64,000 bases of DNA from contig JAPDOI010001570.1 of the NCBI GenBank assembly GCA_029168955.1, forward strand, positions 20,001-84,000. Reading direction: 5' to 3'. How positions within the stretch are numbered: position 1 is the first letter of the stretch; each line of letters opens with the position of its first letter. Below, in pieces: positions 46,111-55,680 of the stretch. The position numbers were made by a program, and so were the translations under genes. The notes beneath the pieces were generated by a model. It was given only the letters and a program-made list of their open reading frames with translations. It made no database searches and was not told where the DNA came from. Source of the DNA: Aplectana chamaeleonis. Its lineage: Eukaryota > Nematoda > Chromadorea > Rhabditida > Cosmocercidae.

Positions 46111-46533
46111 TAAGTCAAGGAAGTAAGTCAAACTGTCATTTATCCTCTGTCGGTTCTAACGATTTGCTTTGACGTACATTTGAAAAGTCTTCCAGTCTTC
46201 CTGTGAAAATGAAAAATCGATTGGACGAAATCCGATTGCTTCCATAACTAGCTAGAGTGCCTTTATTTAGGAGTGCACATGCTCTCCTTTCCACCCGCAT
46301 CCGGAGCTACAGAAATGCACCACGGCGGTGCGGCCTGTAGCGGCCCTATCTCATTCGCTCTCTCCCACCCCATATGCCAGCCATCGATCTTGGCATAGTC
46401 CACCGTCCGATCATCAGTATGATCGGCGATCATGCTCAGATACATACATAAGGTGACTTTTTTCTACTTTTTTGCCTTCTTCAATTGTTTCGATGTTATT
46501 TTAAGTGTCATCTTTTGATAATTATCTTGTGTT
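46111..46533. other. RTE 3' flank and unassigned sequence
   Basis: This probably includes the RTE 3' untranslated region, but no terminal microsatellite is obvious. A 60-codon minus-strand frame (46263-46445) has protein-like content (DYAKIDGWHMGWERANEI) but no domain I know. Confidence 0.3.
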
Positions 46534-46537
46534 TTAA

Positions 46538-47048
46538 AGGCAGTGTCCACGATAAAAAACCATGTCTGATTTTTCGGTCGAGATCGGCAGCTGTGGGGCC
46601 TAGCACAACCCTAAAGTTGAACAAACTAAGAAAAATGAGCTCGGAACGGTCCCCTACTGCCCCAAAGTTGGACACCTGTCAGCTCGTCACACCCCAGATG
46701 CACTTTCCACGCCCACCGACGTGAACAAATGAATGCTCGAGATTGTGATATGAGCAATGGTTTCCGATCAGTAGCCCCGTTCTTCCCTTTATTCCCAACT
46801 TCTCTCTTTACTCAGGTTAGCTCGCATACATCGGCTGCAAAAGACGGGTTACAGCCCATTAGAACCATTACAAGTTACAAGCCTCGGACAACGCGTCCAC
46901 CATGCTTCCCTAGCTCAATTTCCGAGAGACCATAACTCCGTTCCCAGAAGGTATTGTACGATTCCAAAAACATCATTGGAATCTGCATGGGACCGTCTTC
47001 AAGATAGGCGGAAAGGCAGAAAAACGATTCTTATCGTAAACACTGCCT
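46538..47048 (-). mobile_element. TTAA-family MITE, subfamily A-like, inverted
   Basis: AGGCAGTGTCCACGATAAAA to ATCGTAAACACTGCCT, between TTAA copies (46534-46537, 47049-47052). The interior is the reverse complement of 22806-23292 (GACAACGCGTCCACCATGCT, ACTCCGTTCCCAGAAGG). Confidence 0.88.
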
Positions 47049-47052
47049 TTAA

Positions 47053-47568
47053 ACGGAAAGGCCGTTTACCCTCTATCAAGCCCGCAGGTGCCCGTGGGTG
47101 AGTCAAAGCCAAATTAGCAGTGGCCGTAATCATGAAAACACGGGAGATTCCCGGGAAGGTGTTTAGAACCAGCCGATGTATGCGGCGAGCGCACGTTGGA
47201 CCCTCCTGGGAGGATCTCGTAGTCTCATGAGTACGGCCACTGCTCTGAGAAAATTTGCATTGACCGTGGCGGGACGGCACAGTGATCCGAGCCCGTGCCG
47301 CGACACTGTTGCAACGGCTCCGGAATCTTGTAAGATTCCTTCTTGTCCGCAACAGTACAGCAACGGCACCGCAATCATGAACGGTACCGCGATAGCGAAG
47401 CGCAGGCATCCCTATATCACCGCGACGCCACCGCTACACTAGTAAGCAGGCCGACGTGTCAGAGAGGGCTGCGAAACCACTTGACCGCAGGCACGGCTGC
47501 AGTGGCAGACATGAAAAGCATGGTAAAGCCAATGATCACGTGTTGATGTGTTTACCGTGAGCACAGCC
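47053..47568. other. GC-rich stretch with inverted motifs
   Basis: GCAGTGGCCGTAATCATGA (about 47117) and TCATGAGTACGGCCACTGC (about 47225) are inverted relatives. From 47270 to 47420 the word CGGCACCG/CGGTGCCG recurs. It is probably a decayed element. No credible gene is present. Confidence 0.35.
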
Positions 47569-48135
47569 GGTATAAAAGGTGCCTCATCTTTATCGAGTCC
47601 TCGATCGGCATTCTGATCCCGGCTCTGGGAGGTGACTTCGAGTCCCTCTCCGGAGGCCAGCTTAATTTCGACCATTGGGGATAGGGGATCCTCACGGCTG
47701 GGGGGGGGCGGTTTCCGCTGGAGTCAGCAGGGAGGGTGGTTCCTTACCGCAGATGTCGGCGAAGGTGACGCCCTTTTAGCGGCCCGGGACCGGTTATCCG
47801 GTTTCAGGTACCGTCGCGGCCGGAATCGGGCACCGTCGCAGCCAGATTCAGGCACCGTCGCGGTAGGGTTGAGGTACCTCCGGACCGGGTTTGGGGTCCG
47901 TCGCGTTCTGGTTGAGACACCGCAGTGGGGAGTTTGATGTAGTGGCATAGCGGGTGGAGGGACTCTGGATAGACACTACCCTGTAGGCACCGATTAGGAG
48001 CCTTCAAGGCAGGGTTGGTCCGCCGCCGGGGCAAATTTTCTTAGAGTCCCCACGGCTCGGGGGGGGGGGTGGTACCCAATTGTGGAGCCATCTCCCCCCG
48101 GTCCACGGTGGGGTGCACCCCACCGTGGTGAAAAC
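47569..48135 (+). repeat. Second copy of the tRNA-like GC-rich repeat
   Basis: 47569-47730 aligns with the two halves of the split copy at 38857 and 40481, here uninterrupted across CTGGGAGGTGACTTCGAG. 48035-48130 aligns with the G-run and CCCC-hairpin part (GGTGGTACCCAATTGTGG). Between them, 47786-47925 holds five degenerate 22-bp units (GGCACCGTCGCGGCCGGATT type). Confidence 0.6.
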
Positions 48136-48414
48136 GCGAATTGCCGGACGGCACCGATTGCCAACACAGGCGTCAAATGCAGTGTTTGGTTGTGTGACTG
48201 CACAACACACTGCAGATGTTACGCCTAAGTTATTGATTCCACCACAAATAATGGTAGAACCAGAATTCATAGCGGAAACGCTATTTGTGAGGTAGATGTT
48301 CATTTGATACGCTACTAAAGGAAGATGTGAGAGAATGATCAACATAAGAACTAAGAGAGAATTCTAAAATATATGAAAAGTGAAAAAAGGAAGTAGCAGA
48401 AACTAGTAAGGAAT

Positions 48415-48625
48415 GCTCAGAAGGTTGGAGCTCGCCACCCGCGAAGAGAAAGTCCGGTGGCGAGCAACACTTTTCGCGGGCAGCGAGCGAAATTATAGCG
48501 GGTGGCGAGCACTCGACGGCAGGGGCTCGCCGCCCTCCACCGCTAATTCGGCGGCGCGCTCGCCACACCACACTCACCCGCTCGCATTCTCCTGGTCGCT
48601 GACAAAATGGTAGCGGGTGACGCGC
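48415..48625. repeat. GC-rich GGGTGGCGAGC-word cluster 1
   Basis: The word CGGGTGGCGAGC and its complement GCTCGCCACCCG recur in both orientations. A similar cluster is at 55400-55590. This looks like the arms of a palindromic element. Neither ends nor target duplication are resolved. Confidence 0.5.
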
Positions 48626-49151
48626 ACTCTTGCGTAATAACTTAACACTGGCTCACACCCCGATCATTAAATTCTCATACCCCATCGAATCTGTGCCCCC
48701 ACCTCTATCCCTTATCTTTCAGTAATAGATTTATGATCTACAAGTGGTTAAAATGTATTTATTATTATATTATATTCCGGCAATCAAAATAAATTCACCC
48801 AGCATTTAATGTCACAGGCGAGCGTTCAATCAATACAATGTTCAAAATCATGGTTTCACATGCCGAATTCATATCAATCTCATTGGTCACAAATATATTA
48901 ATATATATCATGGCATGTAGTAAACGAAGCACAATCCCATGTACAATAAGCATTTGGTCTATCCCAGACAGGAGGCACTCGAGATTAATCTTAAAAAGGA
49001 GGCAAAGGGATTTACCTGATATCGGTATCAATCAGTTATTATGGAAACTAAAAACTTGAATAATCATTGGTTCATTTTTTCTCGAAGCCTGAGTGCCCCC
49101 CTCCTAGGATAAAACCAAGTATTTTCCGACCTTGTTTTAATTATCAATATA
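48626..49151. other. AT-rich stretch without a feature
   Basis: Nothing I can support. Confidence 0.4.
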
Positions 49152-49828
49152 TAATTCCTGAAAGTATAGGTTCCTGGCAAAAGTAAAGATTTGGCATGGC
49201 CATTTTTTTTCGAAAAATTAGAAATATACTCAAATAAAAGAGGAAGGTAAAGAAAAAGGAAAAAAGTTTTGAAATATTCCTGAGAACGATTTGGCGTATA
49301 ATGATTTGATTTTCGGGAAATATAGTGAAATAGTTGAAAGTATGATTTGGCAGTCGAGTTTGAACAAACTATTGATAAGAGTTGTGCAAAACGAGAGATC
49401 TCATTGTATGAGCTTATCCGTAGAACATATCAATGCAAAATCACGCGTGATATTTAACAAACAGTTGATTTTACTTCACTTAATACGTGAAGACCGCGGC
49501 ATTGCAGCTCCTGAACGAGCGTTTACTGCTTACGTTATCACGCGTGATTTTGCTTCGATATGTTTTACGGATAAGCTCATACAATGCGATCTCTCGTTTT
49601 GCAAAACTCTTATCAATAGTTGGTTCAAACTCGACTACCAAATCATACTTTCAACTATTTCACTATATTTCCCGAAATTCAAATCATTATACGCCAAATC
49701 GTTCTCAGGAATATTTCAAGACTTTTTCCTTTTTCTTTACCTTCCTCTTTTATTTGAGTATATTTCTAATTTTCGAAAATGGCCATGCCAAATCTTTACT
49801 TTTGCCACGAACCTAAACTTTCAGGAAT
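49152..49828. mobile_element. 677-bp near-perfect palindrome
   Basis: The left arm (49152-49452) and right arm (49537-49828) are inverted copies with few differences (ends ATTCCTGAAAGTATAGGTTC and complement; inner ends ATCACGCGTGAT). The spacer is about 84 bp. The sequence is AT-rich and a 191-codon frame across it (49291-49866) reads through both arms, so it is fortuitous. The target duplication is uncertain. A transcript would fold into a roughly 290-bp stem. Confidence 0.93.
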
Positions 49829-49931
49829 TTCATTCATTTTTTTTAAAGGTTCCCTTTCTAACATGATTTATGCCTGATGGTGTTAATTCAAAGTAAACCC
49901 ACTGATGCCCTCCCCCCTTCCCCTTCTAGGA

Positions 49932-50716
49932 CGTCGTGCACACTCCCACTGGTGTCCTGCACACTTTCTATGACATCCTGCACACTCCCACTGATGTCCT
50001 GCACACTCCCACTGATGTCCTGCACACTTTCTATGACATCCTGCACACTCCCACCGATGTCCTGCACACTTTCTATGACATCCTGCACACTCCCACTGAT
50101 GTCCTGCACACTCTCTGTGACATCCTGCACACTCCCACTGATGTCCTGCACACTTTCTATGACATCCTGCACACTCCCACTGATGTCCTGCACACTCTCT
50201 GTGACATCCTGCACACTCCCACTGATGTCCTGCACACTCTGTGACATCCTGCACACTTTCTATGACATCCTGCACACTCCCACTGATGTCCTGCACACTT
50301 TCTATGACATCCTGCACACTCCCACTGATGTCCTGCACACTTTCTATGACATCCTGCACACTCCCACTGATGTCCTGCACACACTCTGTGACATCCTGCA
50401 CACTCCCACCGATGTCCTGCACACTTTCTATGACATCCTGCACACTCCCACTGATGTCCTGCACACTCTCTGTGACATCCTGCACACTCCCACTGATGTC
50501 CTGCACACTTTCTATGACATCCTGCACACTCCCACTGATGTCCTGCACACTCTGTGACAGCCTGCACACTCCCACTGATGTCCTGCACACTCTCTGTGAC
50601 AACCTGCACACTCCCACTGATGTCCTGCACACTTCCACTGATGTCCTGCACACTCCCACAGATGTCCTTCACACTCTCTGTGACATCCTGCACACTCCCA
50701 CTGATGTCCTGCACTT
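49932..50716. repeat. 21-bp satellite with 42-bp higher-order pattern
   Basis: About 37 units of 21 bp. Two main variants, CACTCCCACTGATGTCCTG and CACTTTCTATGACATCCTG, often alternate, making a 42-bp super-unit. Open frames on both strands (7-residue peptide repeats) follow from 21 being divisible by three, with no stop in the unit. The array passes directly into the 42-bp satellite at 50717. Confidence 0.97.
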
Positions 50717-50850
50717 TCTACGGCGTTCGGCGCACTCTCATTTGGGTCCCACACACTTTCTACGGCGTTCTGCGCACTCTCATTTGGGTCCCACACACTT
50801 TCTACGGCGTTCTGCGTACACCCATTTGGGCCACAAGCACGCTCCTGTCG
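50717..50850 (+). repeat. 42-bp satellite, array 2
   Basis: About three units (TTTCTACGGCGTTCTGCG, CACTCTCATTTGGGTCCCAC), contiguous with the 21-bp array. It aligns base for base with a dimer of the 21-bp unit. Confidence 0.93.
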
Positions 50851-51141
50851 ATCATTTTTTTCCGCACGGCTACCGTTACCCTCCTTTAACAATTTTTAAT
50901 GTGTCAGCTTGGGTATAAGCACATCGTATTAGCCAACAATCATGTTCGTACAATATCGAACTCCTCAGCCACTTCCCAGCGGCTTCTCGAAGAGAGCGGT
51001 GTGTGAATGAATGCATACCGCTCCTCTGCCTTTTTATACCCCGCATGTTATGAGCGTGTGTTATCGTCGTTCGTTATCATGCTTTGTTCAAGAATGGTTA
51101 CGGTAGGCTCGCGGAAAAAACGATCGGCATGGGCGTGCTTG
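50838..51141. repeat. Inverted repeat linking two 42-bp arrays
   Basis: AAGCACGCTCCTGTCGATCA (about 50838) and AACGATCGGCATGGGCGTGC (about 51118) are inverted relatives, with pairing over about 60 bp (TTTTTTCCGC, CTACCGT). The 42-bp arrays lie immediately outside both arms but in the same orientation. The centre contains TTTTTATACCCC and AGCGGCTTCTCGAAGAGAGC and is otherwise unremarkable. Confidence 0.65.
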
Positions 51142-51148
51142 TATTTGA

Positions 51149-51645
51149 GTCCCACAAACTTTCTCCGGCGTCCGACGCACTCTCATTTGGATCCCACACA
51201 CTTTCTACGGCTTTCTGCGCACACCCATTTGGGTCCCGCACACTTTCTATGGCGTCCCGCGCACCCTCATTTGGGTCACACAAAGTTTTTACGGCGTTCT
51301 GCGCAGCCCATTTGGGTCCCCCACACTTTCCATGGCGTCCGGCGCACTTCCACTTGGGTACCGCACATTTTATACGGGGCCCGGCGCAGATCCACTTGGG
51401 TCCCACACACCTTCTACGGCGTCCGACGCACTGTTATTTGGGTCCCATACATTTTCTACGGCGTCCCGCGCACCCTCATTTGGGTCCCACAAACTTTCTA
51501 CAACGTTCTGCGCACACCCATTTGGGTCCCGCATACTTTCTGCGGCGTCCGGCGCACTCTCACTTGGGACCCGCAAACTTTATACGGCTTCTGGCGCACT
51601 CCCACTTGGATCCCGCACACTTTCTACGGCGTTCTGTGGCGCACT
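51149..51645 (+). repeat. 42-bp satellite, array 3
   Basis: About twelve units, more diverged than array 2, same orientation. The unit is CACACTTTCTACGGCGTC, then CGGCGCACTCTCATTTGGGT. Open frames follow from the period. Confidence 0.95.
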
Positions 51646-53225
51646 TGTGAGTCACACCGTGCGGCGTTCCAAAAAGTACTTCCGAGATCCCGCCGTATTG
51701 ATTGAAGCGTTGCCCCGTCTCAGGGAGCGTTCAATCCTGAGCAATAGCCTATCAGTAATGGTGTTTATTTCGTTAGTTCATTTTTACGAATGAGTAAACT
51801 TCGGATGGTTTATAACAACATGATTACGTGTTTTTGTCTTTCCTGACCCTCGATTTCGAGGTTCCACAAAAATTGAGCTACAAACTTCAAAATTTGACAG
51901 GAGCTAGGTGCAATCATAACCAACTTTCTGGCCAAAAATGAGCTTCTTAGCTCAACAATAAGTGTTCCAACAAGATCGTGAACGCCAACTGAATAAAAAA
52001 AGGAGATGAACCCCTTTTTCGACCAAATTCACGTGGTTTTGACAATTTTTCTCGAATCTCAGGTAACCATTCCGGACCATTTTTTGAACGGTTATTCAGC
52101 TTTCTGAAATATATTGAATGCAAAAAGAAAGGTCTTCCTACGTTTACTCTGGACCCTGATACTGAGATCAGGGGGTTGCGCGATGGCGAATCAAAGCCAA
52201 ATCTGGTGAGCGCTTCGCGCTCACCACAATATTCTAATTCTACTTATCCCAATATCATTATCGCATTAAGTTGTAATATTTTTGTAAATAACATCACTGT
52301 AATGAACTATTTAATGGGAAGCAATTCGCAACATGGAAATTTAATTATACAGGAAATGAAAAAATATTTACAGAATCCACTAGCATCATTGCCTCACGGC
52401 TCTGCCAATATACGCGACATTAGCTCTTCTACTCCTCCACATCGGTGTGCCATGTCGCTGAAATTTTTGTGAATGAATTTTAGTGAAATTAAGTAGTACA
52501 AATAAGTAATAGTAGCGCACTTACATTAATTTGAATCCATTGGAAATTGCAAGATCCTCGTGGAATTTATAGGCTGCGAATAGCTCTCCTGAAATGATAC
52601 TGTATTACTGGTTTAGCGAAGTAATTGAAGAAATACATGAAACGTGCACTTTCTAGAGACTGCTTCACCCGCGCCACGATGATTTGGAGGACGTTTTCGC
52701 TGTTGTAGGTATGGGACAGTACATTGAGAATCCGTGCTCGAAATTTCCTAATTACCTGAGTGATTTCGTAAACAATGTCTTTTTGGTGCTAGCGATAAGT
52801 TAAAGGAACCGACAAGGACATTTTAGACTTTCAGAAAAAAATTCTCTTTTGAAACAAAACGACAAATGGACCTCAGCTGAGAGTTGTAATCAGCACCCGT
52901 AAATAGGGCGAACTTTTAAACCGTTTTTCTGGGCGTCCTAAATTTCCCTCAGGATACCCCTTTTCCCTTTGCGAATATGAATATGCTTCTCTAGGAATGT
53001 GGAAATCTTGGAGGCATTTTGCATTTTTTTAATGAAGAATTATCTACAGAAATCTGCGGATTATGGTTTTCTAAAACATCGTGGTGCATTGAAAACAAGC
53101 CCTGTGTAAAAGAATGTGAAAATTGGCCTTTTTCAGAATGACTCACGAACCAGTCGAGGGCTGACTTCCATTTTCTTCGTCCATTCCTCAGACGCTCCAA
53201 ATACGCAGCTCTTCTACGAACTCTA
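51646..53225. other. Stretch without a recognisable gene
   Basis: AT-rich DNA with short frames. About 52840-52920 (AACGACAAATGGACCTCAG, ATCAGCACCC) resembles the inverse of repeat R. No domain or RNA was recognised. Confidence 0.35.
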
Positions 53226-53229
53226 TTAA

Positions 53230-53703
53230 AGGCAGCAGACACGCTCGAAAAAGTTGTTGAGATAACTACGTTTCTGAAGTCGCATGGCTCCTTGTAGACT
53301 CCTCACGCCATTGGAAGCGCCAAAAACGAGTCAAAACTACTAAATTTCAGCAATGCAAATCGAAAAATTTCTGCAACCCCGCCCCAAAATGCAAACTCGT
53401 CCAGATTGACAGTACTAATACGGTCCCTTTGGCTGGTTTTTGATGCTTCCAACGAGGTTAACGTTCCAGTGCAAGCTGTAAGAGTATACCGGCTTCTCTA
53501 TCTCAACCATTTTGTTGCTAATATTAGCTGTTTCAACCGCACGCCGTAAAACTCGTCCACCTTCACCTGATAACAAAATAACCGTTATTCCTCTATTTGC
53601 ACACAGTTTTCGTTCGTTTTTTTGTCAGTTACCAATAGAACCAGCTCCAAACCTTTGATTTCTGTCATAAAATCGATACCATTTTTGAGCGTGTCTGCTG
53701 CCT
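53230..53703 (-). mobile_element. TTAA-family MITE, subfamily B, copy 2
   Basis: AGGCAGCAGACACGCTCGAA to complement, between TTAA copies (53226-53229, 53704-53707). The interior is the reverse complement of 45280-45778 (CAAACTCGTCCAGATTGA, GGTCCCTTTGGCTGG, GATAACAAAATAACCGTTAT). Confidence 0.93.
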
Positions 53704-53715
53704 TTAACTAGCATC

Positions 53716-53828
53716 TCTAAAAAATTTTAAACGTTCAGAGCTTCAAGGAAAACATCTGAATCAGCTGCTTCTAAAAAATTTGAAACGTTCAGAGCTTCAA
53801 GAAAAACTTCTAAATCAGCTGCTTCTTG
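53716..53828. repeat. 56-bp tandem duplication
   Basis: Two adjacent copies of a unit containing ACGTTCAGAGCTTCAAG and AATCAGCTGCTTCT, differing at a few positions. Confidence 0.88.
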
Positions 53829-54417
53829 TCGTCTAATATAAGCTCGGGGAAGGGAATCGCAAACAATCAAAAATTGCATCTCACCTCCATAAGCACGAGA
53901 GCCCCCCATCGTGCACTGTGCAGACCGGTTCGTGAATGGAAGCATGCGTACCAACGGAAAATTTTTTCACCTGGAAAAAATTATTCAGCGAACAAAACGA
54001 AATTAATTATGATGTTACACACATAATTTGAAGACCGTTCAAAAATTCAAGTACTCGCCCGTACATTCTGATAAATTTACATTTATTGAATTTCATCAAA
54101 TACATTCAACATTTTTTAGCTCACGAATCATTCGAAATTCAGCAATAAGCAACGAACTTTTTTTGATTTTTCCTCATTAAAAAAAAGATTTAATTTGAAG
54201 CGTTCCAGTAAAATTTATTCAATTTTTTGGAGAATTTGTGTCAATTGCAAATATCTAAATGGAAAATATCTGAGTAGCGAAAATAGGGATAGGGAACTAC
54301 TCACGTGGAGTACCTGGGGTTGACAGAAATGTTCAGAAAAACATTTGTCGGAGAAGTCATCACATATGATCAGAGGCCTATCGAGTGACACGTCGACGTG
54401 AGGATGGTGATAATGGA
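53829..54417. other. AT-rich stretch without a feature
   Basis: No gene, repeat or RNA that I can support. Confidence 0.4.
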
Positions 54418-55137
54418 CTCAGGCAAACCATCGCTCCGAGCGGTACCGGAGAGCTACTCGAGCGGCGCTGCCTCTCCGCTCCGAGCGAAAATTAGCCATC
54501 TACTCGGGCCACAGCAGCCGCTCTCCGGGCCACAGCAGTATCGCTCGGAGCGATCTTCGGTCCCAACTGGCACTGCGGTCTCTGTTCGGGCGATTTTCAA
54601 AAATTTCCTAATTGCTATTTTTTTCTTTATTTCCGCCTCTTCTGGAGAGGATTTAAGAGGATAAGGTACCTGTTACAGCCTGTGGGTCAGGAGGTTAATC
54701 CTGCCACAGGCCGCAACAAGGATACCATCCCAGCATGGTCCGCAATGAGGAAGCCTTCCCCACCGCGGGCCATGGAGGATCCTCTCGGCCGCCAAAAATT
54801 GTCATCCTGAGAGTGATCCGAGGTCACCTCTCAAGAGTGGCCTCAAAAGGCCAACTACCCGTCTACACGAGGCGAGCCGCCTTTTATACCCGCAGGATTG
54901 GTTGTTCTTTGAGTGATAACGTGGCTCGCACGTTATCACTCAAAGAACAACCAATCCTGCGTCTCTCTATCTCTGGCGATGGCACCGCTGTGGCCCCGAG
55001 AGCGACCGGAGAGCGACCGAGGGGCGAACTGGCACCGGACAGGGACCGCGGTGCCAGTTGGCCCCTCGGCCGCTGTCCGGGCGATGACGTCATAATTGGG
55101 AGGAGCCGGTCCCGCTCGGAGCGATGGTTTGCCTGAG
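54418..55137. mobile_element. GC-rich TIR element
   Basis: 26-bp identical inverted ends begin CTCAGGCAAACCATCGCTCC. They are followed by GC-rich sub-terminal sequence with GCTCCGAGCG, GTGCCAGTTGG and CGGTCGCTCTCC words in both orientations. The target duplication is ambiguous (GGA on both sides is possible). The centre (about 54610-54890) is different in character and includes CTGTGGGTCAGGAGG/CCTGCCACAG, which may be a nested insertion. No transposase frame. Confidence 0.8.
54891..54961. repeat. Perfect 33-bp hairpin with 5-base loop
   Basis: The arms (54891-54923 and 54929-54961, starting CGCAGGATTGGTTGTTC) are exactly complementary around the loop GCTCG. The absence of any mismatch contrasts with the decay around it, so it is either recent or kept. 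It could be a tiny palindromic element or an inverted-duplication artefact; a small-RNA precursor is conceivable. Confidence 0.95.
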
Positions 55138-55399
55138 GAGGCGTGGTTGTCCTAGGGCGAGTCATTAACACCTATCTGGTACTCGTGGGTACACCGAAGG
55201 CATTAAATAATTATGTGCTGACTCGCCGAATGAGAACGAGGTCGCACATATGGTCTGGCTAACGGGTCACAGCAACCACGGAGAACAGTTGATAAACTTC
55301 ACCGTAGTTCTAAATCACAAAGGAAAACAAATCAAAAGCACAGAAAAAAAAGAAAACGACGCAGAGGAAAGAGACGCCAACTGTGATTTTTGAAGACAC
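55138..55399. other. Short stretch without a feature
   Basis: I see no repeat, RNA or gene here. Confidence 0.4.
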
Positions 55400-55595
55400 A
55401 GCGGTCGACTGGCTCGCAATGGGCTCGCGACCCGCTATACCTCCTCTACTCGCACTCCCGGCCCGCTATACCCATAGCGGGTGGCGAGCGGAGACGAGGG
55501 GTCAGCGGGTGGCGAGAACTTCGAAATGAGGGGTGAGCGGGTGGTGAGCAAGGCCCGAAATGCGCGCAGGTCGCGAGCACCGAGTTCCTGAGTGG
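55400..55595. repeat. GC-rich GGGTGGCGAGC-word cluster 2
   Basis: AGCGGGTGGCGAG recurs, with complements such as GACCCGCTATACC. It shares its vocabulary with 48415-48625. It lies about 85 bp before the large satellite. Confidence 0.5.
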
Positions 55596-55680
55596 CTTAG
55601 GCCTTGTAACAGTTTTCGAAGTTTTCGCTTGAAGAATAGGCCGTCACCCAGGGATCTCCCTCCGTTGAAGCAAAAAGAGT

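Noticed and set aside
49291..49866. 191-codon plus-strand frame
   Set aside because: It runs through both arms of the long palindrome, so its halves encode unrelated strands of the same sequence.
49877..50918. Repeat proteins of 185-258 codons with 7- or 14-residue periods
   Set aside because: They follow from the 21-bp and 42-bp satellites having periods divisible by three and no stop codon; both strands are equally open.
51007..51793. Frames of 153-232 codons over the third 42-bp array
   Set aside because: Same reason as for the other satellite frames; all three plus frames are open.
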